Shown: positions 42,000 to 50,827 of the stretch, piece after piece | How positions within the stretch are numbered: the stretch's first letter is position 1 | Layout: every line of letters starts with the position of its first letter | Source of the DNA: Thiocapsa bogorovii | GTDB taxonomy: Bacteria > Pseudomonadota > Gammaproteobacteria > Chromatiales > Chromatiaceae | Assembly (NCBI RefSeq): GCF_021228795.1 | Contig: NZ_CP089309.1 | Span: 4,647,501 to 4,711,500 of the forward strand | DNA: 64,000 nucleotides | Reading direction: 5' to 3' | Made by a program: the position numbers and the translations under genes | Notes under the pieces: generated by a model | What the model saw: only the letters and a program-made list of their open reading frames with translations | Told to the model about the DNA's origin: nothing | The model's database searches: none

Positions 42000-43295
42000 A
42001 TGCCGACGCAATCGGATACGCTACGCCTGACGCTCGCGACCCTGTTGGCGGGCGTACTGATCGGCGTCATCGGCGGTTTGTTCAGCCTGACGTTGGGATG
42101 GATCGACGGCGCGCGGCTGGACGTTATCGATCTGGCCCATGCCCGCGCCCTGCCGGACTTGCTCGCCGCGCTTGGTTTCGGTCTAACCGGCGCCGCGCTG
42201 GCGGCGCTGGCCGCCTGGCTGGCACGGCGTTTCGCACCGGACGCCCCGCAGGTCCCGGCGGCCGGGGCCGACGCCGCGCTACCGAGATCCGGTTCAAACC
42301 TTGGCACCATGTCGGTCAATTTCGCCGGCGGCAGTCTCGCCGTCGGTGCCGGGCTAGCCGTCGGCCCGGAGCGTCCGGCCATTCAGATGGGGGGAGCGAT
42401 CGGGCGCACCGTCAGCCGGCTGCTGCGGCTGAATCGCCAGGATGCCGATCTGATGCTCGCGTGCACCGGAGGTGCCGGTGTCGCGACCATGTTCAACTCG
42501 CCCTTGGGCTGCGCTGCCTACGTGGTCGAAACGGTCGTCAAGCGCGTCGATCTGCGCCTATCCCTGACCGCACTGGGCGCCGGAGCACTGGCCGTCGGCG
42601 TATCGCGCTTGGTGACCGGCCGCGCCGTCAACTTTTCGGTGGATGCTCTACCGGCCTATCACTTCGGGCAGCTGGCCCTGTACCTGCTGCTCGGCGTGCT
42701 GGTCGGCCTCGTCGCCTACGCACAGTCACGCACAATCAAGGCCGTCGCTGCCCTCGTTCAACGCCCTCTCATGCCTCCCGCCGTGCGCGCCGGACTGATC
42801 GGCGCCGCCGCCGGCCTCTTGGCATGGCAAGCACCCGGCGTCGTCGGGACCGGTGAGGCCATGGTGCAGTCGGTTCTCGATGGCAAGCTCGTCTTGTCGA
42901 TGCTGGCGCTGGTGCTGCTGATCCGGTTCCTGCTCGGTCCCTTGTCCCTCGCCGCGACAACGCCGGGCGGCTATTTCACCCCGGCACTGCTGCTCGGGGC
43001 GCTCTCGGGGGCCTTGTTCGGCGAGATCGCGGGCATGCTGCTGCCGGCCGGCGCGGTGCCGCCAACGCCCGCCTTGGCGCTGGTCGGCATGGCGGTGGCA
43101 TTGGCGGCCATCGCCCATGCACCCTTCACCGGCATCCTGCTCACGCTGGAGACCACCGGCGCCTTCACGATGGCGTTGCCGATGATCGTCGCGGTGTTCG
43201 GCGCCATTGCTGTCATACGGATGTTGAAATCGCCCATCCTGAGCCACGGACTCGAGTCCATGGATCAGGGCGGCCGCGGAGGACAACAGACATGA
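42000..43295 (+). CDS. ClC-family chloride channel or Cl-/H+ antiporter
   Basis: A 431-residue membrane protein with about ten or more helices. GLAVGPERPAIQMG (residues about 118-131) is the ClC gating and anion-binding region, in which the usual GxGxEGP is changed to GPERP but the gating Glu is kept. ATMFNSPLGCAAYVVET (near 160) and TTPGGYFTPALLLGALSG (near 320) supply other anion contacts. The absence of CBS domains is usual for bacterial forms. It follows PPK2 by 30 bases on the same strand. ClC antiporters support acid resistance by electrical shunting during decarboxylation, which fits the neighbouring gadB and aspD. Confidence 0.9.
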   Translation: MPTQSDTLRLTLATLLAGVLIGVIGGLFSLTLGWIDGARLDVIDLAHARALPDLLAALGFGLTGAALAALAAWLARRFAPDAPQVPAAGADAALPRSGSNLGTMSVNFAGGSLAVGAGLAVGPERPAIQMGGAIGRTVSRLLRLNRQDADLMLACTGGAGVATMFNSPLGCAAYVVETVVKRVDLRLSLTALGAGALAVGVSRLVTGRAVNFSVDALPAYHFGQLALYLLLGVLVGLVAYAQSRTIKAVAALVQRPLMPPAVRAGLIGAAAGLLAWQAPGVVGTGEAMVQSVLDGKLVLSMLALVLLIRFLLGPLSLAATTPGGYFTPALLLGALSGALFGEIAGMLLPAGAVPPTPALALVGMAVALAAIAHAPFTGILLTLETTGAFTMALPMIVAVFGAIAVIRMLKSPILSHGLESMDQGGRGGQQT

Positions 43296-43545
43296 GCATC
43301 GACGTTTTCGCCGCCTGGGCCGGCATCTTCTTTGTCGCTTGCTCAAAGAACTGCTCGCCGGGCAGTCCGAGCCGGATGCATTCGGCTATGCATGCGAAAT
43401 GGTCGCCGGGCGCACGAGGGAGGGGTGCAGGCTTCTGGCGAGCTTCGAAAAGCGTTGGCACGTCTTCGTGAAGCAGCGACCATCGAGAAAAGTGGCAACG
43501 GCAAAAATCGGATGCGTAGCTGTTTCCTGCTCGGTCCCTCTCTGA
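43292..43545 (+). pseudogene. Possible truncated gene coupled to ClC
   Basis: An ATG at 43292 overlaps the ClC stop (ATGA) and opens MSIDVFAAWAGIFFV, a likely start of a membrane or secreted protein. Shortly after, the text becomes implausible, while a different frame from 43339 reads LLKELLAGQSEPDAFGYAC. A small frameshift near 43335 would join the two. I cannot name a family; it is probably a decayed gene that once followed ClC in the operon. Confidence 0.35.
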
Positions 43546-44274
43546 AGCCCATAGGAAAAGGTTCCGCGGCGCGTGACCAAAGACGATTGATGGAACTCGC
43601 TGACGTAATAAAGCGCTTGATGCCGCTACAAGTTCAGATGCCGGACCCGCAAAGTCCACTGCAACCACATGCGGTTCCGGTGGCTGAGGTCTTTCTTGTG
43701 GAGACTGTACGTGGTGCTGCGGTGGTATGGCTCGATCTATTCTGGTGTGCCTCGGCATGCGGTAACCCAGAGCCCCCTGTCAACGCAGCCATTCCAAGCA
43801 GAAAGGCTCGCCGATGCCACATTGCCTATGCTGTGCCGCGTCCGCAGTCAGGGGCCGAGCGATGGGTCGATGATAATCCTTCGTTCGGTCCCCGCTGCAT
43901 AGCCTGGCAGAAACCTTTCGTCATCGAGCGGCTGCATCCCGGGTCAGAAGGTTGGCTTCGTTACATGGACTGGCAAAGTCAACGCTCGTCCTACGGTAGC
44001 GCGAGTGGACGAGAGGCGGCATGGTGCCACGCCGAAAAGGTGTTCGGCGGGTTAATCCGTTCACGCGTCGTCTAGGGCGATTTCTATCAACCGCCTCAGT
44101 TTTCCCGACACGATTGACCTCTATCGTGTGGGTTGATCGGCAGTCGAGGGCCCGTAGGACCGACGCACCGCTGTACCCATATCCGAATCGTTCATTGGCC
44201 ATTCGAGTCATTGATGGTTCACGACGGGTGTGCAAGTGGAGAGCGACGCAAATAGGCACTCGGCGCATCGCAGC
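43546..44274. other. Gap without a supported gene
   Basis: Open frames exist on both strands but have skewed composition (Arg, Ser and Trp-rich) and no motifs or ribosome sites. No RNA gene or repeat was recognised. Confidence 0.35.
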
Positions 44275-44862
44275 TCATCGGCGAATTTCGATCACCTTGC
44301 CCTGCGTGACGAACGATAGGCCTTGCGTCCCCGTCCCACCGCTCATGATTGCCTGCACGATAGGGCTTACCAGTGTCTCCTCGGCCTGCCACTCGACGAG
44401 GAAGTTTGCACCGACACCGCCGCGGTCCTCCCCGATACCGACGACAAAGTTCGCGGATGCAAAGGGCCCAAGCGTCAGCGGTTGGTCGGTGTATTCTTTT
44501 ATCTGAGCCCCGGAATGGTCGTAGTAACGAACACTGGTTACTTGGATGGGCTTCGATGGGTCGACGTTGTGGATGACCAGCGTCGAAGACAGCGGTTGTT
44601 TCGACGCCTTGTCTCCCTGAAAGATATGGGAATACACGGGGACATAAATGACCTCGCCAATCCGAAGCTCAGGAGACTCCATCGTCGTTGAATCGACGCC
44701 CTGCGCCGCAAGCGTAGGCGCCGAGATGCCGAACAGCAGCGCGATCGCGACGGCGCTGGCCGGGCCGCTCAAGCGCTTACCTATTGCGGTTCTTGATTGG
44801 CATTCGTTCATCAGCATGACCGGTCGGCCATTCATGTGCGGCCTCTGCTTAGTCGTGCACAT
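44275..44862 (-). CDS. DUF3124 secreted protein
   Basis: Up to 195 residues, with a signal peptide near 33-53 (AVAIALLFGISAPTLAA). The mature part VIYVPVYSHIFQGDKASKQ, TLVIHNVDPSKPIQVTSVRY and GGVGANFLVEWQAEE matches DUF3124, a periplasmic beta-rich family of unknown role. The start is uncertain: ATGs at 44862, 44835, 44817 and 44811 are all in frame, and the later ones give a more normal signal peptide. It lies 25 bases downstream of the SulP gene on the opposite side of the operon flow, in the same direction, and is probably cotranscribed with it. Confidence 0.82.
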   Translation of the reverse strand: MCTTKQRPHMNGRPVMLMNECQSRTAIGKRLSGPASAVAIALLFGISAPTLAAQGVDSTTMESPELRIGEVIYVPVYSHIFQGDKASKQPLSSTLVIHNVDPSKPIQVTSVRYYDHSGAQIKEYTDQPLTLGPFASANFVVGIGEDRGGVGANFLVEWQAEETLVSPIVQAIMSGGTGTQGLSFVTQGKVIEIRR

Positions 44863-44887
44863 GGCGATGTTATCGTTAGTCAGACGC

Positions 44888-46630
44888 TCATCCGCTTGTC
44901 GCTGTCCCTGGCCGATTGTCGCGGCTCTTGAACGCCTTCACGGCCGAGGTCAAGGTTGGATAATTCTGCTGCTCCGTCAATTCCCATTGCGTATCCAGCC
45001 ATGTCTTATCGAACAGTCGGGCCGCGGCATGCTTTCGGTGCGCGACTGCCAGCACGATACCGCGTTCCTTCAGCGCGTCGCGCAGCTCCGCAACCCTTTG
45101 CATCGCTGTACTATCGACCACATTCACCGGGCTGGCGTCAACGACAACCCAATCGACGGGCGCGTTGGCGTTGGCAACCGCGGCGAGAACCCGAGACTTG
45201 AAATAGTCCGCATTGTAGAAAACGATGTCGGCGTTGAAGCGGTACAGCAGCAGTCCCGGGAGGGTCTCGGCCTCGGGATAATCCTTGCGGTCGTGATAGC
45301 CCCTCATGCCTGGCACGCGACCCAGGACCGCGTCCGTCGGCCGGGAGGTAAGCATCAGGAGCAGCAACAACGACAAGACGATGGCCAACAGGACGCCCGG
45401 CAGCACGCCGAGCACCAGCACACCGATCGTGGTGCCGACCGAAAAGCCGAGCTCGACCCGGCTCATCGCAAATAGTTTGCGCAGGGTTGTTAAATCGAAG
45501 AGACCGACGGCGGAGACGATGATGACCGCGGCCAAGGCGGTGGTCGGAACGTACGCCAAGGGGTCCGTTAGGAAGAAAAGGACCAACAACATGACACCGC
45601 CTGCCACGATCCCGACGACCTGACTCTTGCCGCCCATGGCGCTATTGACCGCGGTTCGGGAATCCGCACCGGTCACCGGGTAACCCTGGGCGAGGCCCGA
45701 GGCAAGATTCGCTGCACCGAAACCGATCAGCTCCCGGTTGGCGTCCACTTCGTAGTGGTTGCGCTGCGCGAAGCTCTTGGCCGTGAGTATGCCGCTGGTA
45801 AAGCTCACGAGCGCGAGACCGGCGGCATCGCGCACAATGGTTGGGTAGTCGGCGAGCGGTAGTAACGGGATGTGGAAGAGCTCCGGCAGACCGGCCGGCA
45901 CGGTTCCGAGCAGCGCCACGCCTTGTTCGCCCAGGCCCAAGACCTTTGCCAGGAGCAGACCGACGACGACCACCACGAGCGCGCCGGGTAGCCGCGGCAG
46001 AAAGCGGCGCAGCGCAACCAGTCCGACGAGCAGGGTCAAGCCGAGTGCCAACGTGGGTGCGTGCGCATGGCCGATGTGGCTCACGGTCTCCAACAGCTTG
46101 GGGAAGAAGTCTCCGGCCTCGACAGAAATGCCGAGCAACTTGCTCAGCTGTCCCACGATGATGATCAAGGCGATGCCGTTCAGAAAACCGACCAGGATGG
46201 GCAGCGATAGGAAATTGGCAATGAACCCGAGCCGCAGATTCCCCATCAGCAAATAGGCCAGGCCGACGGTGAGGGTCATCACGATCACGAGCGCCAGATA
46301 GCGCTCTGGATCGCCAGCTGCGAGCGGTCCAAGGGCGGCTGCCATCATCATGCAGGTGGCTGCATCCGGACCCACCATCAGTTGCCGCGATGAGCCGAAC
46401 AAGGCGTAGGCAAAGAGCGGAAAGATGGCAGCGTACATACCGATGACCGCGGGCACACCCGCCAAGTCCGCATAGGCAATACCGACGGGCAGCGCCACGG
46501 CCGCGACCGATAGGCCCGCAGCGATGTCGCTGGGCAACCATGCGATCTGGTAATGCGAAAGATTGTCGACGCCTGGGGCTACACGACGGACGAAGCGACT
46601 GATTCGTCGCCGATGTTCAACCTTGGCCAA
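44888..46630 (-). CDS. SulP family anion transporter with STAS domain (second copy)
   Basis: About 580 residues. The transporter core spans 25-430: ALPVGIAYADLAGVPAVIGMY near 48, FGSSRQLMVGPDAATCMM near 80 and TGADSRTAVNSAMGGKSQV near 320. A C-terminal STAS domain (about 455-565) has VVDASPVNVVDSTAMQRVAEL. GSSRQLMVGPDAAT is the SulP signature block. It differs clearly from the SulP at 14488. No ATG is available; a TTG at 46630 has GCGGAG at 7 bases and is preferred to the TTG at 46636. A short signal-peptide frame lies directly upstream. The substrate (sulfate, bicarbonate or chloride) is not predictable. Confidence 0.88.
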   Translation of the reverse strand: MAKVEHRRRISRFVRRVAPGVDNLSHYQIAWLPSDIAAGLSVAAVALPVGIAYADLAGVPAVIGMYAAIFPLFAYALFGSSRQLMVGPDAATCMMMAAALGPLAAGDPERYLALVIVMTLTVGLAYLLMGNLRLGFIANFLSLPILVGFLNGIALIIIVGQLSKLLGISVEAGDFFPKLLETVSHIGHAHAPTLALGLTLLVGLVALRRFLPRLPGALVVVVVGLLLAKVLGLGEQGVALLGTVPAGLPELFHIPLLPLADYPTIVRDAAGLALVSFTSGILTAKSFAQRNHYEVDANRELIGFGAANLASGLAQGYPVTGADSRTAVNSAMGGKSQVVGIVAGGVMLLVLFFLTDPLAYVPTTALAAVIIVSAVGLFDLTTLRKLFAMSRVELGFSVGTTIGVLVLGVLPGVLLAIVLSLLLLLMLTSRPTDAVLGRVPGMRGYHDRKDYPEAETLPGLLLYRFNADIVFYNADYFKSRVLAAVANANAPVDWVVVDASPVNVVDSTAMQRVAELRDALKERGIVLAVAHRKHAAARLFDKTWLDTQWELTEQQNYPTLTSAVKAFKSRDNRPGTATSG

Positions 46631-46672
46631 ATGCAAGCTCCGCTGTGTTCCAGAGGGTTTTTCGCAGGCCGT

Positions 46673-46774
46673 TCAACCGACCTGAAAGCCGCCCGGACGC
46701 GCTTCTTCGGCCATCGTTGGACCGGTTGCGGCTAGCGTCGTGATGGTGACCATCAACAGAATCTGTTTCTTCAT
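46673..46774 (-). CDS. Small secreted peptide or remnant (33 aa)
   Basis: ATG 46774 follows AGGAG at ideal spacing and encodes MKKQILLMVTITTLAATGPT, then MAEEARPGGFQVG and TGA. It has a textbook Sec signal peptide (cleavage after TMA) but only about 11 mature residues. It may be a genuine leader-type small protein of the SulP/DUF3124 operon, or the start of a secreted protein truncated when SulP arrived. Confidence 0.5.
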   Translation of the reverse strand: MKKQILLMVTITTLAATGPTMAEEARPGGFQVG

Positions 46775-47300
46775 GGAAATGCTCCTGGTCGACAAGCGCG
46801 AGGAAGGAGAGACGATAACCGCCTTGACTCAGTTCGCTGCCCGATTTGCACGGGACGCGGGGCAACATTGGGCGTTTACCAACGAATCGTAGTCGCGAAA
46901 AGCGCCTTTGTTGCCGAGTCACAGGCGAATGGGGCAGCCGCCGATATCTTATCGGGCTGCGAGCCTGGGGCGATCTCTGTCGATCGCCTAAGCGAATTCA
47001 AGGTATACGATATTCGCACGACGGTGGCGCGCTAATTGAGTTCAATTCTTGCACTTTGTTCCGGAGTGCCGACGGGACTCGGCGGTCGCAGGACGGGCTC
47101 GAGCGGACCGATGCTTCGCGCGTTGCCAGTTCCGGCAGCCGCATCGGGTTTCTTCTCTGTTCAGATCGCCCGAAGGGCTTTTTTGGAGGGTGCGGCGGGT
47201 TGGAGTGCAAGATTTGTACATCGATTCCGCTTGGTGCCGCTCTTGACCCGGTTACACTCGCAACGTTGATAACACGCAATTCAATCCTGAGAGACGACGC
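46775..47300. other. Gap without a gene, 526 bases
   Basis: Nothing convincing is coded here on either strand. The region must hold promoters for the minus-strand small peptide/SulP unit and the plus-strand DUF3313 pseudogene. I see no clear operator. Confidence 0.35.
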
Positions 47301-47741
47301 ATGCGAATCAAGAGACTCGTCGCTGCGGCGTTGCTGGCGGTATCCGCCAACACGATGGCGGCAACCTTCGGGGACTATCAATCCGTCGGGTTTCTCAGCG
47401 ACTACAGCAAGCTTAAGCAAAAGCCGGGCTCCGATGCCTACAGCTGGTCGGAGCCCGCCCGATAGATTGCCGCCTAAGACAAGGTCATGCTCGATCGCAT
47501 CAAGATCGACCTCAAACAGGATGAGCAGCGCGGTCAAATCGACCCGATCACAGTGAAGTCGCTCGCGGACTACTTCCACGACGCGATCATCGAGCAGCTG
47601 CGCGGGCAATACCAAGTGGTGCGCGAGCCGGGACCAGACGTTCTGCGGCTACGGGTCGCGGTCACCGAGATGGCCAATACCTATCGGGCGACGCGGGTCA
47701 GAGATTGGCTCGACTCGGCGCGGTCGGCCGGCAATCACTGA
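47301..47741 (+). pseudogene. DUF3313 lipoprotein-like gene with two nonsense codons and lost 3' end
   Basis: One reading frame from ATG 47301 (signal peptide MRIKRLVAAALLAVSANTMA) reads GFLSDYSKLKQKPGSDAYSW and SEPAR, then TAG (47463), IAA, TAA (47475), and DKVMLDRIKIDLKQDEQRGQ. DUF3313 proteins have YDKVMLD at that point, so TAA replaces a Tyr codon. It continues VKSLADYFHDAIIEQL and DVLRLRVAVTEMANTYRATR and then ends early, without the C-terminal third typical of the family. Two stops plus truncation make function very unlikely. It lies upstream of the Mla-like operon. Confidence 0.85.
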
Positions 47742-47818
47742 CAGCAGCGCCGTGGGAGCATCGCTTTGGACATGGACATGATGCGCTTTGCAACAGGGGC
47801 AAGGGCAAGCACCGTCCC

Positions 47819-48937
47819 ATGACCGCGACAACGGCCCAAACTGCTGCCCCAACCGCTGCGCATGACGCGGTCACCTTTGCGCTGGGCGGGAGCATCACGG
47901 CCTACACGGCCGGCCCGATCTGGGAGCAGGCACTGGCAACCCTGACCCGCAACGCCGAGCGTCCCGTCGTCATCGATGCCTCGGACCTCAAGACTATCGA
48001 CAATACGGGCATTGCACTGCTGTTCGACCTCAAGCGGCGTGCGCGCCCGGCGGGCGCGGAGGTCGAGATCCGGGGGCTGGCGCCGAATCTGGCAGCGCTG
48101 ATTCCCGACTATGATCCCAAGGATTTCGCGGAGGCCGTCCGCAAGCCTCCGCGCTTGGGCATCATCGCGCAGATCGGCCGCGAGACCTTCCGGCAAATCG
48201 AGTACCTGAAACACTTCCTGGGTTTTCTCGGCGACTGCGCCATGGCGCTGCTGCAGGGTTTGCGCCACCGCGGCCTGATCCGCTGGCAGGAAGTGCTCAA
48301 CGTCGCCACCGAGGCGGGCGCCAATGCCGTGCCGATCGTGCTGCTGATCGGCTTCCTGATGGGCGTGATCATCGCGTTCGAGATCGGTCTGGTCGCCCAG
48401 CAGTTCGGTGCCGTCATTTTCGTCGTCGACGGTGTCGGCGTCGCCATGCTCCGGGAACTCGGCGCCTTGATGACCGCCATCGTCTTCGCCGGGCGAACGG
48501 GCGCGGCGTTCGCGGCGCAGATCGGCACACAGAAGGTCAACGAGGAGGTCAATGCGATCCAAACCTTCGGCCTTGATCCGGTGCATTTTCTCGTCCTGCC
48601 CCGCTTGCTGGCCGCCATGCTGGTCGTGCCCCTGTTGACGGTTCTGGCCGATATCGTCGGCATCTTCGGCGGCGCCTTGGTGCTGGCGAGCTTCGGTATC
48701 GGCTTCGTCGAGTTCTACAACCACCTGCTGGGCGCGGTCGGCGTCGATGACTTCCTGGTCGGGCTGGTCAAGGCAACGGTCTTCGGCCTGGCCATCGCGG
48801 CCATTGGCTGCGAGCGGGGGCTGTCGACCGGGGCCGGGGCGACCTCGGTCGGGCTGTCGGCCACGAGCGCGGTGGTCACCAGCATCGTCTCGATCGTCGT
48901 GCTCGATGGCCTGTTCACGATTGCGCTCAGCGGTTAG
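47819..48937 (+). CDS. STAS-MlaE fusion permease of an MCE-type lipid ABC transporter
   Basis: A 372-residue protein. Residues about 10-100 form a STAS domain (VVIDASDLKTIDNTGIALLF), as in MlaB. Residues 115-370 are an MlaE permease (AVPIVLLIGFLMGVIIAFEIG, GRTGAAFAAQIGTQKVNEEV). In many bacteria MlaB and MlaE are separate, but the fusion is well known. It opens a four-gene unit (permease, ATPase, MCE protein, lipoprotein) that moves phospholipids between membranes. The ATG at 47819 has only a distant AAGGGCAAG. Its stop is one base before the likely GTG start of the ATPase gene. Confidence 0.92.
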   Translation: MTATTAQTAAPTAAHDAVTFALGGSITAYTAGPIWEQALATLTRNAERPVVIDASDLKTIDNTGIALLFDLKRRARPAGAEVEIRGLAPNLAALIPDYDPKDFAEAVRKPPRLGIIAQIGRETFRQIEYLKHFLGFLGDCAMALLQGLRHRGLIRWQEVLNVATEAGANAVPIVLLIGFLMGVIIAFEIGLVAQQFGAVIFVVDGVGVAMLRELGALMTAIVFAGRTGAAFAAQIGTQKVNEEVNAIQTFGLDPVHFLVLPRLLAAMLVVPLLTVLADIVGIFGGALVLASFGIGFVEFYNHLLGAVGVDDFLVGLVKATVFGLAIAAIGCERGLSTGAGATSVGLSATSAVVTSIVSIVVLDGLFTIALSG

Positions 48938-48938
48938 C

Positions 48939-49763
48939 GTGGGGGTGGTGCCGGATCAAGCCGCCGTTCCACCGCCGCGCGCTGATTCATCGGCGCCGGC
49001 CATCAGCGTGCGGAACTTGAAGATGGGGTATGGCACCCGCGTGCTGCTCGAGGATGCGACGTTCGAGGTCCAGCGTGGCGAGATCTTGGTCATCCTCGGC
49101 GGCTCGGGCTGCGGTAAGTCGAGTCTGATGAAGAACATCATCGGGCTGTACAAGCCGATGGGCGGCGACATCCTGATCGACGGACGCAGCGTGGTCACTG
49201 CGGAGGCCGCGGAGAAGGCCCTGCTGCAGCGCAAGCTCGGCATCATGTACCAGAGCGGCGCGCTGTTCGGATCGTTAACGGTGCTCGAGAACGTCCGCTT
49301 CCCGCTCGACGAGTTCACCGACATGGGTCTCGACCAGAAGAACCTGACGGCACGCTTGCTCCTCCACCAGGTGGAAATGGCCTATGCCGAGGGGCTGATG
49401 CCGGGGGAGCTCTCCGGCGGCATGCTCAAGCGCGCCGGCATTGCCCGCGCCATGGCGCTGGGCGCCGATATCCTTATGCTCGATGAGCCGTCGGCGGGAC
49501 TCGATCCGATCACGGCGGCGAACCTGGACCGGACCATTCTGAGCCTGCGCGCCAACCTGGGTTTCACCTTCGTCGTCGTGACCCACGAGCTGCAAAGCAT
49601 CTTCACCGTTGCCGATCGCGCGGTCATGCTCGACCCGGTGTCGCGCAGCATCATCGCCGAGGGCGATCCGCGGGAGCTACGCGACACGAGTGCCGATCCG
49701 CGGGTTCGGCAATTCTTCAATCGCCGGCCCGACGAGGCGCCGGCGACCACAGCGGGGACCTGA
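48939..49763 (+). CDS. MlaF-like ABC transporter ATP-binding protein
   Basis: About 274 residues. Walker A is GGSGCGKSS, the signature motif LSGGMLKR, Walker B ILMLDEPSAGLDP and the H-loop VVTHE. The phrase FGSLTVLENVRFPLDEFT is typical of MlaF, which works with MlaE and MCE proteins. Translation probably starts at GTG 48939 or 48948; no ATG is available nearby. The open frame upstream, inside the permease gene, is a shadow. The stop is 2 bases before the MCE gene. Confidence 0.92.
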   Translation: MGVVPDQAAVPPPRADSSAPAISVRNLKMGYGTRVLLEDATFEVQRGEILVILGGSGCGKSSLMKNIIGLYKPMGGDILIDGRSVVTAEAAEKALLQRKLGIMYQSGALFGSLTVLENVRFPLDEFTDMGLDQKNLTARLLLHQVEMAYAEGLMPGELSGGMLKRAGIARAMALGADILMLDEPSAGLDPITAANLDRTILSLRANLGFTFVVVTHELQSIFTVADRAVMLDPVSRSIIAEGDPRELRDTSADPRVRQFFNRRPDEAPATTAGT

Positions 49764-49765
49764 CC

Positions 49766-50827
49766 ATGGAGCAGAACAAAAGCTATTTTCGGCTCGGACT
49801 GTTCGTGGTGGTGTCACTGGCGATCCTGCTCGGCGTGCTGTTCGTCCTCGGCGGGCGCTCCCTCTTCGAGCCGACATTCACCTTCGAGACCTACTTCGAC
49901 GGCTCCGTCTCCGGGCTCGGCATCGGTGCCCAGGTACAGTTTCGCGGCGTGCCGCTCGGCCAGGTGAGCGAGATTACGACCACGGCGAGCGAATATGAAG
50001 ACGGCAGCCCGATCAAGATGCGCAAGAGCTACATCGTCGTGCGGGCAAAGCTTTCCGGCGATGCGGACCGGGTGCAGCAGTGGCGCAAGGAAGTAGCCGC
50101 CTATATCGAGCGGGGGCTGCGCGCACAGACGCAATTGGCCGGCATCACCGGTCAGCAATTCCTGGCCCTGGATTTCCTGGCGCCGGACAAGAACCCACCG
50201 CTGCCCATCGACTGGACCCCCGAGTATCCGTACATCCCATCGGCCCCAAGCCTGACCGGCCAGATCATTGACAGCGCACAGCAGTTCCTCGGTAGTCTCA
50301 ACAAGGCCGACGTCGGAGAGCTGGGCCGCAACCTCAACAGCCTGGTCCAGACCCTGAACCAGAAGGCCGAGCGGCTGCCGATCGAGAAGCTCTCGGACGA
50401 GGCCAGCCAGGTCCTGGTGGAGGCGCGTACGACCATCGACCACCTGGATCAAGTCATCGAAAAGGCGCCGGTCGTCCGCGCCTTGGACAATATCGCCGAT
50501 GCCTCTGGGCGTCTCGATACCTTGCTGGAGGACCCTGGACTGAAGCAGACGGTCGATAACGCCGCGGCCTTCACCGGCGGCCTGCGCGCGCTGATCGAGA
50601 AAGGCGGTGTCGACGCGGTGATTGCCGATCTGGATCGCACCATCCAACGCGTCGATGCGCTGATCGGCGACAACCAGTACGACGTGCGGGTGGTCATTCA
50701 GGACCTGCGCGCCACCGCCGACAACCTGCGCAGCCTGTCCGAGACCGCCAAACGCTACCCCGCCGGCGTCCTCATCGGCGGCCCGCCGGAAGAGGTGGAC
50801 ATGCCCTGGAAGGAGAGGAGGCGATGA
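49766..50827 (+). CDS. MCE-domain (MlaD-like) lipid-binding protein
   Basis: A 353-residue protein with one N-terminal membrane anchor (residues 9-28), an MCE domain at about 38-130 (TFETYFDGSVSGLGIGAQVQ, FRGVPLGQVSEI) and a long helical C-terminal part (180-330). That part may form a tunnel or coiled assembly as in PqiB- and YebT-like proteins. It binds lipid in the periplasm and hands it to or from the permease. The stop overlaps the next start as ATGA. Confidence 0.92.
   Translation: MEQNKSYFRLGLFVVVSLAILLGVLFVLGGRSLFEPTFTFETYFDGSVSGLGIGAQVQFRGVPLGQVSEITTTASEYEDGSPIKMRKSYIVVRAKLSGDADRVQQWRKEVAAYIERGLRAQTQLAGITGQQFLALDFLAPDKNPPLPIDWTPEYPYIPSAPSLTGQIIDSAQQFLGSLNKADVGELGRNLNSLVQTLNQKAERLPIEKLSDEASQVLVEARTTIDHLDQVIEKAPVVRALDNIADASGRLDTLLEDPGLKQTVDNAAAFTGGLRALIEKGGVDAVIADLDRTIQRVDALIGDNQYDVRVVIQDLRATADNLRSLSETAKRYPAGVLIGGPPEEVDMPWKERRR

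Noticed and set aside
43332-44075. 247-aa plus-strand frame after ClC
   Set aside because: Composition is erratic, there is no ribosome site, no recognisable domain and overlapping frames of equal quality exist on the other strand.
46846-47556. 236-aa plus-strand frame upstream of and across the DUF3313 remnant
   Set aside because: It uses a different frame from the DUF3313 text, is Arg/Ser/Cys-rich and has no homology features.
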